A DNA stretch of 12,325 nucleotides from Chloroflexota bacterium (GTDB lineage Bacteria; Chloroflexota; Dehalococcoidia; Tepidiformales; Tepidiformaceae), in contig CAUJEQ010000069.1 in the NCBI GenBank assembly GCA_963169135.1, positions 1 to 12,325 of the forward strand, given 5' to 3'. Shown here one piece after another: positions 1 through 6,844 of this stretch. A program made the position numbers and the translations under genes. Position 1 is the first letter of the stretch, and each line of letters starts with the position of its first letter. The notes beneath the pieces are model-generated. The model saw nothing but the letters and a program-made list of their open reading frames with translations, searched no databases and was not told where the DNA came from.

Positions 1-1
1 C

Positions 2-1372
2 GACATCGTCGCCCGGGCCGGCATCTTCCGTGTTCTCACCGCGGGCATCAGCGACCTCGTTGATACCTTCCTGCTCATAGCTCTCGCAACGGCGGCCTAC
101 CTGGTCAGCCTCTGGGCGCTCAGGCGCGGGTTCCGCCACGGCTTCGCCGCCGCAATCGCCGGCACGGTGCTTGCGAGCCTCTCCATGCTTCCTGCCATGC
201 CGCTGACCTCGCCCGATGCAGTCCACCTGGCCGCCGATGTGCGCACGTTCTGGCTCCATGGGAAGTGGCCCGCGGATGGCGAAAACGCTCCTGCGACGAT
301 CGATGACCCCGTCGCCAACGAGGTACGCGTGTTCCGGTACCAGCCGAGCGGATACGGTCCGCTCGCCTACGCGATCGGAGGCGCCCCGCTTCCCTTCGTG
401 GGTGATGGTTTCCGCGCCAACCTGGTTGGCCAGAAGGTGGTCGCGGCCATCTTCCTCACGCTGACGGCTGCCGCAGCCGGGCTCATCGCTGGGCGACTCG
501 GCCAGAACGCAGGACTCGTCGCAGGCATGATCGGCCTCAACCCGATGATGACGTGGCAATTCCCGGGCGATGGCCACAACGACAGCATCATGGCCTTCTT
601 CGGCGTGGTGGCCATCGGGCTGGTGATCCAGCCCGACTGGAGGGAACGCAGCGCCGGTGTCGCGTCCGGCATCGCGGCTGCGCTCTGCAAGTACGGCCTG
701 CTCCTGGCGTCGCCGATCGTGGCGGCATGGTGGTTCCCACGCTGGCGAAACGCTCTGGCGGCACTAGCGGCGATCGGCGGCGCGGCCGTGCTCTTCCTGT
801 ACATCATCGATGCCGGGCCAGTGAACAACGGCACCCTCGGACCGGCGGGTGCCGTCGCCCGTACCACGCCATGGGGTGTCCTGGCCTCGATCACCGATGC
901 CGGCTCAGCAGGAGAGGACCGCATGGTGGTTGCCGGTTACCTGCTCTTTCTCATGACGCTCGCCGTCATCATGTTGTGGCACCCGCTCGAAACGCAGGTC
1001 GACCTCATCCGTGCGGTCGCGCTTGCGATGGGACTCTTCCTCTACCTTTGCGCGCCCGGGTACCTGGCCTGGTACCTCATCTGGTTCCTGCCTTTCGCGG
1101 CCATGTCAGACTCACGCTGGCTGATGTCGGGCGCTCTCGCCTTTACGATCGCGGCATTCCTGCCCATCCTCGCGCTCAACTGGGGCGCAAGCATTCGCGC
1201 GAGCTGGTCGATCGGGAACCCGGTCGAGTGGGCTGTCGTGGTGGCCTGGCTGTGCACCGCTGCCGCGGCCTATGTGGGCACCTTCGGGAGACGGCGTTCG
1301 TTCGGCTCGCGGCGCCAGAAGGCCACCGGTCCCCGCTTCGCATCGCGCCAGAAGCGCCGGGCAACGCACTAG
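2..1372 (+). CDS. GT-C type polyprenol-phosphate-mannose-dependent mannosyltransferase-like membrane protein (5' partial)
   Basis: The frame is open from base 2, so the gene starts outside the window; at least 456 residues are present. It is a polytopic membrane protein with many hydrophobic segments and short loops. Two motifs point to the GT-C superfamily, close to the MptA/MptB and GT87 groups: a periplasmic-type 'YGPLAYA' segment (about base 353) and 'NPMMTWQF...GDGHNDSIM' with GHND at 572-583. Known members move a sugar, usually mannose, from a polyprenyl-phosphate donor onto a lipid-linked or surface glycan on the outer face of the membrane. The C-terminus is a basic Arg/Lys-rich tail, probably cytoplasmic. 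Its stop shares a CTAG with the stop of the convergent flippase gene. The family call is good; donor and acceptor cannot be read from the sequence. Confidence 0.75.
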   Translation, partial: DIVARAGIFRVLTAGISDLVDTFLLIALATAAYLVSLWALRRGFRHGFAAAIAGTVLASLSMLPAMPLTSPDAVHLAADVRTFWLHGKWPADGENAPATIDDPVANEVRVFRYQPSGYGPLAYAIGGAPLPFVGDGFRANLVGQKVVAAIFLTLTAAAAGLIAGRLGQNAGLVAGMIGLNPMMTWQFPGDGHNDSIMAFFGVVAIGLVIQPDWRERSAGVASGIAAALCKYGLLLASPIVAAWWFPRWRNALAALAAIGGAAVLFLYIIDAGPVNNGTLGPAGAVARTTPWGVLASITDAGSAGEDRMVVAGYLLFLMTLAVIMLWHPLETQVDLIRAVALAMGLFLYLCAPGYLAWYLIWFLPFAAMSDSRWLMSGALAFTIAAFLPILALNWGASIRASWSIGNPVEWAVVVAWLCTAAAAYVGTFGRRRSFGSRRQKATGPRFASRQKRRATH

Positions 1373-2718
1373 TCCCGGACCTCGCTCCGGACGCCTGCCA
1401 GCAACCGCCCGCTGGCGATGTCTCGTACGAGCCGGGCGTAGCTCGCGACATCGCTCGATCGTACCCGCCACAGGTCCGAAAGGCGCGCCTCGCTCAGCCA
1501 GAGGAACAGGCCCACAGCGAGGGCTCCGCTGAGTGCATAGCTGATGGTTGTGGACCATGCGGCGCCCTCCGTTCCGTAGTGAGGGATGAGCAGCACACCG
1601 GCGATGACGCTTGTGGAGAGGGCGAAGATGGCCAGCAAGAGCTGGATGACCGGCCGGCCGAGCTGGTTTGTGAAGTAGTTCGAGAATAACCCCTGGGGAG
1701 CGAACATTGCCGTACCCAGGCAGAGAATCCGAAGCGGAGTCGCCGCATCCCGATAGTCCCGTCCAAAGAGCAACTCCACCGCGGCTGGCGCGACAAGCGC
1801 GGTGACAATGCCCCCAATCACCACGACGAGCAACGTGTGCCGCACCGCTGTCGCCGTGACGCGGGCGGCTTCGGCGCGATCCACCCGGGCGACCCGCGCG
1901 TACGACGCCATCGCGATCGCCGAAGAGAACAGCCAGAGCGCCTCTGCGACGGCAATCGCCGACGAGTAGATGCCGGCGCCCTCGCGGCTATCCAGCGACA
2001 CCACCAGGATGAGGTCGATGCGGTAGTTCAGGAAGCCGACAATGCCGCCGAGACCCGTGACCAGGGTGAACCGCACGATCGCCCGCATCAGCGCCGGGCT
2101 GGGTCTGTGGCGTCGCAGCCAACTCAACCATGCCGGCGACCACCACAGCAAGGGCACCAGCGCCACGTACTGGGCACTCGTCCATGCCGCCAGTGCGGAT
2201 TCGGCCGTTCGGTGGTCCAACCACCAGACCCAGGTGGCAAGAAACGCAAATCCGGTGAGCACGGGCAAGTTGACGACGACGTTGTAGCGGACCAGCTGAT
2301 TGCTCGCGAGGATCACGCCGGTCTGCGTGTTGCGGATGATCCCGGGGAAGAGCAAGAGCCCGGAGACCGTCACGATTCGGCCAAGCTCGCCGCCGATGAG
2401 GGGCCCGGACAGGACTGCTGCGACCGCGACGGTCAGTGCAAATGGGACCGCCATGACCATCGCGTTTCCGACCACCTCGCCGGCGTCGCGCTTGCGGTTC
2501 GCCACGAAGTAGCCAGTCGCCCCTGCAAAACTCGAAATGCCACCGACTGCAGTAGTGACCACGACCGCCGACGCGTAGACGCCGCGTTCATCTACCGACA
2601 GGGTTCGCGCCGTGAGGATGCCGACGATCCCCCAGAGCAGCATTCCCAGTACGCGAAACGAAAGCGCGATGACGCTGCCAGCGGCTATCCCCACGAGGGC
2701 ATGGTAGCCGTCCGCCAC
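1369..2718 (-). CDS. Wzx-type polysaccharide flippase (MOP superfamily)
   Basis: The product is about 449 residues, with roughly 12-14 hydrophobic segments and an N-terminal run (GSVIALSFRVLGMLLWGIVG, then LTARTLSVDERGVYASA) typical of O-antigen and polysaccharide flippases of the MOP/MATE superfamily. 'LFGRDYRDAATPLRIL' in the second half is also typical, as is the length. It should turn lipid-linked oligosaccharide from the inner to the outer leaflet. I chose the GTG at 2718, 7 nt after the upstream stop (2726-2728). The frame stays open further upstream, but only over the preceding gene, and offers no better start there. No clear Shine-Dalgarno sequence is visible, so translation may be coupled to the upstream gene. 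With the GT4 and SGNH genes it forms a minus-strand operon that runs into the convergent mannosyltransferase gene. Confidence 0.82.
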   Translation of the reverse strand: MADGYHALVGIAAGSVIALSFRVLGMLLWGIVGILTARTLSVDERGVYASAVVVTTAVGGISSFAGATGYFVANRKRDAGEVVGNAMVMAVPFALTVAVAAVLSGPLIGGELGRIVTVSGLLLFPGIIRNTQTGVILASNQLVRYNVVVNLPVLTGFAFLATWVWWLDHRTAESALAAWTSAQYVALVPLLWWSPAWLSWLRRHRPSPALMRAIVRFTLVTGLGGIVGFLNYRIDLILVVSLDSREGAGIYSSAIAVAEALWLFSSAIAMASYARVARVDRAEAARVTATAVRHTLLVVVIGGIVTALVAPAAVELLFGRDYRDAATPLRILCLGTAMFAPQGLFSNYFTNQLGRPVIQLLLAIFALSTSVIAGVLLIPHYGTEGAAWSTTISYALSGALAVGLFLWLSEARLSDLWRVRSSDVASYARLVRDIASGRLLAGVRSEVRD

Positions 2719-2725
2719 ATACGAG

Positions 2726-3493
2726 TCAGGCCGTCCGTGGCGTGCTCGACCCGGCTTCCTGAAGCGATTTCCAGTACGCCACCATGAAGTCCGCCTCCTT
2801 CGTACCGGTGGCGAGGTGACCATCGACATTGCGGTGGAGTCCATCCCCGGAACGCACCTCCGGGTCGAACCTTCGGAATGTGTTGCCGGCCATCCGGGTG
2901 CCGTTGAGCGCATCGCAGATGAGCTCCATGCCCTCGGCAACTTCGACTCGACGAACCTGGTGGCGTTTCTGCACCCTGGCCGGAAGGTCCGGGCGCTCTT
3001 TGCCGCCCTGGCTTGTCCGGACCACGAGGTGCACATCCTCATGCCGAAGGATCCGGCGGATGACCGCCTCCATGTTCTCCAACACATATGCTGTGGTGAA
3101 TGGGCACTCGCCGCCGATCGTTGCCTGGGCGAAGTACCGCACCTTCCGGAAGATCGCGTTGTGAGCCAGCCACGGCGTGTCGGCGGCCCTCAGTCCCACG
3201 TCCCCAAAGAGCCGGCCGATGGGTCCAAGCGTTCGCTGAAGCTTCAAGGGCACCGATTCGTAGTTGAACCAGTACGGGTTCACCATCAGAAAGACAATGT
3301 CTGGCTGATGCTGGTGGATCCACCGCTCGATGATGTCGGGCAGATCATCCGCCGGCCAGATGACTTTGCGCACGGTTTCCACCGGCTCACCGCTCGCCTC
3401 GGCCAGTGCCCGCTCGACAACCCGGTAGGCCCGGCGGTCGTCTGGGATGTCGCGTGTGAAGTCGTTGCTATTCGCGAGGCGAAGGATCTGCAC
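2726..3493 (-). CDS. SGNH-hydrolase-like protein of a polysaccharide locus
   Basis: The product is 255 residues from a GTG start, with no signal peptide. The N-terminal strand 'ILRLANSND' lies where SGNH hydrolases have their 'GDS' block I, which would make Ser9 the nucleophile. 'PDIVFLMVNPYW' (residues 64-75) resembles the block III strand, with Asn72. 'SGDGLHRNVDGH' near the C-terminus gives the block V D-x-x-H pair, Asp217 and His220. SGNH proteins in such loci often add or remove O-acetyl groups on sugars, but block I is atypical (ANS instead of GDS), so activity is an inference. It lies 67 nt after the GT4 stop and 7 nt before the flippase start, so the three genes probably form one transcript. 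It could also be a non-catalytic SGNH-fold protein. Confidence 0.6.
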   Translation of the reverse strand: MQILRLANSNDFTRDIPDDRRAYRVVERALAEASGEPVETVRKVIWPADDLPDIIERWIHQHQPDIVFLMVNPYWFNYESVPLKLQRTLGPIGRLFGDVGLRAADTPWLAHNAIFRKVRYFAQATIGGECPFTTAYVLENMEAVIRRILRHEDVHLVVRTSQGGKERPDLPARVQKRHQVRRVEVAEGMELICDALNGTRMAGNTFRRFDPEVRSGDGLHRNVDGHLATGTKEADFMVAYWKSLQEAGSSTPRTA

Positions 3494-3560
3494 GCGTGCA
3501 ACTTTAGTAGCCCGCGCCGCGATGTGCAGCCGACATCACAAAACGTTCCATCGCTGGGCG

Positions 3561-4667
3561 CTAACGATTCGCATCCTCGTAAATGCTGACAATGCGGGGC
3601 ACGACCAGTTCGGGCCGAAACAGCGATGCCCGCGCGAGCCCCTGTTGGCAATAGCTCCGGCGCACGGCGGAGTCGAAGAGGAGCGCCTCCAGCGCCTCCG
3701 CGAACCGCTCGACCGCCATGTTGCCGCCCAGCGGGACGACGATCGCCGCGTCGCCGGCCACTTCTGGAAGCGCCCCGCCGTCCGAGACCACCACCGGCAG
3801 CCCGCACGTCATCGCCTCGACCACTGGCATCCCGAAGCCTTCGGCGCGGCTCGGCTGGGCGAGCACATCGGAGGCGCTGTACAGAGCGGCGAGCGCTTCG
3901 TCGCTCACGCCAGCCGCGTACATGATGCGTTCGGCGACTCTTTGGTCCGTGGCCAACGCCCGCTGATGCTCCGTGAGCCGCCCGACTCGCACCAGCGTGG
4001 CCTCACGGAGACCCGGCTGCGCCATCACGCGAATCAAGAACTCCAGGTTCTTGTACGGCCCCGCGTGCCCCACGCTCAGCACACGGGGACCGATCGGCAA
4101 AACCACCCCCGCTGCCGCCAGCACCTTCTCGGCTTCCGGCCGCTCCATCGGCCGGAACGCCCGCCGCACCATGTTCGGCACCACGGTCACCAGGCGGGGC
4201 GGCAGGTCCAGTAACTCGATCGCCTCCCGAGCAGTGAACTCCGATACTGCAATCACCTGGTCCGTCCGGCGGAGGCCGGCCAGGCTGCGCCGCAGGAACG
4301 CCTGCTTCACCACCCGCTCTCGCACCGTCCGGTGGTAGCCGGGCAGCGTGAACGGCATGACGTCGTTGCAGGTCACCACCACCCGCGCCTTCCCTGCGAA
4401 CCCGGCGGAATGGTGCCCGAGGGCATGGTCCGTCAGGTGAACGACGTCGAATCCGCCGGCGCGCGCATCCTCAATACCCGGCTGCCGCCACCAGCGTGCA
4501 CGCGCACCATCGAGCATGGACGGCGGGTTCCACCACGGGGCAGCCGCGGTCGAGACCTCCAGGCCGGACCGAGCGAGTTCATCGGCGAGCGTTGAGCTCA
4601 GGCCGGTGATGCTCCGCCACCTCCGCCCTTCGAGCGGGCCAACCACGAGGACGCGCTGTCCGGCCAC
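3561..4667 (-). CDS. Glycosyltransferase family 4 protein
   Basis: The product is 368 residues with a GT-B fold of the GT4 type. The N-terminal domain opens with 'RVLVVGPLEGRRWRSITGLSSTLADEL', a glycine-rich acceptor-side loop. The C-terminal domain carries 'VLSVGHAGPYKNLEFLI' (residues 196-212; Lys206 at the phosphate-binding position) and the EX7E signature 'EGFGMPVVE' (Glu276 and Glu284). The enzyme should transfer a sugar from a nucleotide donor to a lipid-linked glycan at the cytoplasmic face. The GTG at 4667 is the only start that keeps the whole first beta strand. It is the first gene of the minus-strand operon and lies divergent to the tRNA gene. The specific sugar cannot be told. Confidence 0.88.
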   Translation of the reverse strand: MAGQRVLVVGPLEGRRWRSITGLSSTLADELARSGLEVSTAAAPWWNPPSMLDGARARWWRQPGIEDARAGGFDVVHLTDHALGHHSAGFAGKARVVVTCNDVMPFTLPGYHRTVRERVVKQAFLRRSLAGLRRTDQVIAVSEFTAREAIELLDLPPRLVTVVPNMVRRAFRPMERPEAEKVLAAAGVVLPIGPRVLSVGHAGPYKNLEFLIRVMAQPGLREATLVRVGRLTEHQRALATDQRVAERIMYAAGVSDEALAALYSASDVLAQPSRAEGFGMPVVEAMTCGLPVVVSDGGALPEVAGDAAIVVPLGGNMAVERFAEALEALLFDSAVRRSYCQQGLARASLFRPELVVPRIVSIYEDANR

Positions 4668-4761
4668 CCGGCGATCCTAGGAGCGGGCGGCTCTTCGCGA
4701 CAGGAGGAATCTACGCCGCGTGTTTGCTACGATCGCCAGACCGGTTCGCCGGATCCCAGGG

Positions 4762-4835
4762 GCGGGCGTGGCGTAATGGTAGCGCGCGACCCTTCCAAGG
4801 TTGAGGCGCGGGTTCGATTCCCGCCGCCCGCTCCA
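4762..4835 (+). tRNA. tRNA-Gly, anticodon UCC
   Basis: All parts of the cloverleaf can be drawn. The acceptor stem GCGGGCG (4762-4768) pairs with CGCCCGC (4825-4831). The D arm is 4771-4785. The anticodon stem CGACC/GGTTG has one G-T wobble, with anticodon TCC at 4794-4796. The variable loop has 4 nt. The T arm GCGGG-TTCGATT-CCCGC is at 4808-4824. The discriminator is T4832 and CCA is encoded at 4833-4835. It decodes GGA and GGG glycine codons. TACGAT (4728-4733) is a possible -10 box, but no matching -35 box is visible. Confidence 0.97.
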
Positions 4836-4872
4836 CCACTTTCCATTATTCACCGATTGCATATCCGTCTCA

Positions 4873-4888
4873 GCCCCCGCAAGGGGGC
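4873..4888 (+). other. GC-rich hairpin with GCAA tetraloop
   Basis: GCCCCC (4873-4878), loop GCAA (4879-4882) and GGGGGC (4883-4888) form a perfect six-pair stem closed by a GNRA tetraloop. It lies between the tRNA and the start of the first hydrolase gene. No T-run follows it, so it is not a standard intrinsic terminator. It could stabilise the 3' end of the tRNA transcript or sit in the hydrolase leader, just before the GGGAGG at 4897-4902. Confidence 0.45.
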
Positions 4889-4909
4889 CGGGGCACGGGA
4901 GGATCGCTC

Positions 4910-5836
4910 ATGACCAGCGCACAGACCGAGGAAACTCCTTTCCTCAGCTATCCCGGTGCGCAGCGCCCCGACCGCCATCGTTGGGTTGATTCGTACGGCG
5001 TCAACATTGCCGCCTGCGAATGGGGCCTCTCCGATGGCCCGCCACTCTTCCTTGTCCACGGCGGTTCGGATTTCGCGGGCACCTTCGACGTGTTTGCCCC
5101 TCTCCTCGCTGCCGCCGGTTGGCGCGTCATCTCCTGGGATCACCGCGGCCACGGCGACTCTGACTACGCACCGCTCTACAGCTGGGACGCGGATGTCCGC
5201 GACGCGCTCTCCGTGCTCGACTCCACCACACCCGATCCGGTCCCCGTCGTCGCCCACTCTAAGGGCGGGGGCATGATGCTTCAGCTCGCCGAAGCCCTCC
5301 CGATGCGCATGTCGAAGGTCGTCATCATCGACGGCCTGCCCTCCCCCGAACCTCACCCCGACGTCTCCGACCACGAACAGCGGCGCTTCACCCAGCAGAA
5401 CCTTGCCCAGTGGCTCGACCACCGGCGTTCAGCTGCCTCCACGTTCCGCAAGCCCGGCACCATCGACGAGCTGGCGAAGCGCCGCAAGCGCATGAACCCC
5501 CGCCTCTCCGACGACTGGCTCCGGTACCTGGTGACCATCGGCGCGAAGCGCGACGCCGACGGCTGGCGCTGGAAGCTCGACCCTGCGATTCGCTTCGGCG
5601 GGTTCGGCCCATGGCGGCCAGACTGGTCGCTCGAACGCCTGCGGACACTGCGAGCGCCCCTCCTCGGCCTGACCGCAACGGTAGAAGAGGAGATGGGCTG
5701 GGGCACGAACCACAAAGCTTTGATGCCCTTCCTGCCGCCCGGCGCATCGCTCGTCCCCTTCGAAAACACGGGCCACTTCATCCACATCGAACACCCCGGG
5801 CGCGTCGCCAACATGGTCCTGGAGTTCCTTGGATGA
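4910..5836 (+). CDS. Alpha/beta hydrolase
   Basis: The product is 308 residues with no signal peptide, so probably cytoplasmic. The alpha/beta-hydrolase landmarks occur in order: oxyanion-hole strand 'LFLVHGGSD' (HGG at 50-52), 'VISWDHRGHGDSD' (73-85), nucleophile elbow 'VVAHSKGGG' with Ser117, and a C-terminal 'NTGHFIHIEHP' with the likely catalytic His289. The elbow reads A-H-S-K-G rather than the commoner G-x-S-x-G, a tolerated variant. The acid is unclear; Glu residues in 'TATVEEEMG' lie in the right region. The insert around residues 140-220 would be the cap domain. The ATG has GGGAGG with 7 nt spacing. Its TGA overlaps the ATG of the next gene (ATGA). The substrate is unknown; the family spans esterases, haloalkane dehalogenases, epoxide hydrolases and C-C hydrolases. 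Confidence 0.87.
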   Translation: MTSAQTEETPFLSYPGAQRPDRHRWVDSYGVNIAACEWGLSDGPPLFLVHGGSDFAGTFDVFAPLLAAAGWRVISWDHRGHGDSDYAPLYSWDADVRDALSVLDSTTPDPVPVVAHSKGGGMMLQLAEALPMRMSKVVIIDGLPSPEPHPDVSDHEQRRFTQQNLAQWLDHRRSAASTFRKPGTIDELAKRRKRMNPRLSDDWLRYLVTIGAKRDADGWRWKLDPAIRFGGFGPWRPDWSLERLRTLRAPLLGLTATVEEEMGWGTNHKALMPFLPPGASLVPFENTGHFIHIEHPGRVANMVLEFLG

Positions 5837-6477
5837 CCATCTTCCTGACGCACAACCGTGTAAAGCTGGCACTCCATCACCTTCGGCCGGGCTCGGGCCG
5901 GCCGCTCCTCCACCTCCACGCCCTCGGAGAGCACTCACCCGACCATGTGCCCCTCGACCTGGATGCCTGGCCGGGCCCCGTCTTCGCCCTCGATTTCACT
6001 GGTCACGGCGCCTCCACTGTCCCCGGCGGAGGAGGCTATACCTCGGAGGTCCTCATGGGGGACGCTGACGCCGCGCTCCAGATGATCGGGAACGCGACAG
6101 TCGTGGGGCGGGGGCTTGGAGCCTACATCGCCCTCCTGATCGCCGGCGGCCGGCCCCAGCAGGTCCGAGGCGCCATCCTCTGCGATGGAGCCGGGCTGGT
6201 TGGCGGCGGCGACGAGCCGGGCCCGTTGGTCGTCCGGGGCGTCCCCGGGGCCAACACCGCACCCGACCCCTTCGCCCTCGTCGAACTCGCCTCCGACCTG
6301 CGCCCGCCAGATTATGTCGTACGGTTCGCCGAGCTCGCCGCGCAGCATTCCGGCCTGACCCAACCTATCGCGGTGGCCGCGAAAGCGCGGCCCGACTGGC
6401 TCAAAGCGGTCGCCGGTCACTCCTCGGTCGCGGTCGAATCACTGGAAGACGCGCTTCGCCGCTTTGCCTCCCTTTGA
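5833..6477 (+). CDS. Alpha/beta-hydrolase-fold protein lacking the nucleophile Ser (probable pseudoenzyme)
   Basis: The product is 214 residues. The ATG at 5833 overlaps the stop of the preceding hydrolase by 4 nt (ATGA), so the pair is translationally coupled. The fold landmarks are present: 'RPLLHLHALGEHS' (23-35), 'VFALDFTGHGAST' (50-62) and elbow 'VVGRGLGAYIALLIAGG' starting at residue 90. The elbow reads G92-R-G94-L-G96, so Gly94 (codon GGG) stands where the nucleophile Ser belongs. A C-terminal His196 in 'AGHSSVAVE' matches the position of the catalytic His. At 214 residues it is shorter than usual, with little room for a cap. It may be a non-catalytic partner or ligand-binding paralogue of its neighbour, or use another mechanism. 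Confidence 0.78.
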   Translation: MTIFLTHNRVKLALHHLRPGSGRPLLHLHALGEHSPDHVPLDLDAWPGPVFALDFTGHGASTVPGGGGYTSEVLMGDADAALQMIGNATVVGRGLGAYIALLIAGGRPQQVRGAILCDGAGLVGGGDEPGPLVVRGVPGANTAPDPFALVELASDLRPPDYVVRFAELAAQHSGLTQPIAVAAKARPDWLKAVAGHSSVAVESLEDALRRFASL

Positions 6478-6496
6478 CCCCAATGGACAAACGAAA

Positions 6497-6518
6497 AGCC
6501 GGGCTGCTAGGCCCGGCT
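6497..6518 (-). terminator. Intrinsic terminator downstream of rpmB
   Basis: AGCCGGGC (6497-6504) and GCCCGGCT (6511-6518) form a perfect eight-pair stem around a six-base loop. Read on the minus strand the hairpin is followed by TTTTCGTTTG, a T-rich tail, which fits termination of rpmB about 25 nt after its stop. The plus-strand side lacks a T-run but the hairpin could also slow transcription from the hydrolase pair. Confidence 0.85.
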
Positions 6519-6544
6519 CAACCGCGTGTCACTGGCGACGCAGG

Positions 6545-6754
6545 TCAGGACTTGACGAGCGTCCGAAGGCATCGCGTGCAGATATTCAGGCGGATGGACT
6601 CGCCGCCGAAGAAGATCCGCTGCTTACTGATGTTGGGCTTAAAGGTGCGCGACTTCTTCGGAGCCTTGCGCTCCCAACGGCCCCCGTGCTTGTGGCGGAT
6701 ATGCCGCCCGAACATTGTTGTCTTCGCGCAAACGTCGCAAGCGCCGCTGGCCAT
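6545..6754 (-). CDS. rpmB: 50S ribosomal protein L28
   Basis: The product is 69 residues, basic, and has the L28 pattern: 'CDVCAKTTMFG' near the start, then 'RHIRHKHGGRWERKAPKKSRTFKPNI', and a C-terminal 'LNICTRCLRTL'. Two Cys pairs (C6/C9 and C59/C62) make the zinc-binding form of the family. The protein is part of the large ribosomal subunit. The ATG at 6754 has GGAAGGGG about 9 nt upstream, a good ribosome binding site. It lies divergent to the fakA-like gene with 90 bp between them and is followed by its own hairpin terminator. In many Firmicutes rpmB lies near yloU and yloV/fakA, so the association is familiar, though no yloU-like gene is seen here. Confidence 0.95.
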   Translation of the reverse strand: MASGACDVCAKTTMFGRHIRHKHGGRWERKAPKKSRTFKPNISKQRIFFGGESIRLNICTRCLRTLVKS

Positions 6755-6844
6755 GCGTCAATGCCCCTTCCGTGGCAGAATCAGAACCTCCATGCTAGCA
6801 CCCGGATTCAGTAACGGCCAAACCGTCGCCGGCAGAGCCCGTCA

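Noticed and set aside
2719..3087. N-terminal extension of the flippase frame
   Set aside because: The added part is not hydrophobic, resembles nothing and lies inside the SGNH-like gene in another frame.
1837..3589. Plus-strand open frames over the flippase and SGNH genes
   Set aside because: Their translations are rich in Arg/His/Asp/Gln with no domain signature, while the minus-strand frames give clear membrane and hydrolase-like proteins.
5410..5832. Upstream extension of the second hydrolase frame
   Set aside because: The extension overlaps the first hydrolase gene and is not hydrolase-like; the ATGA overlap at 5833 is the natural start.
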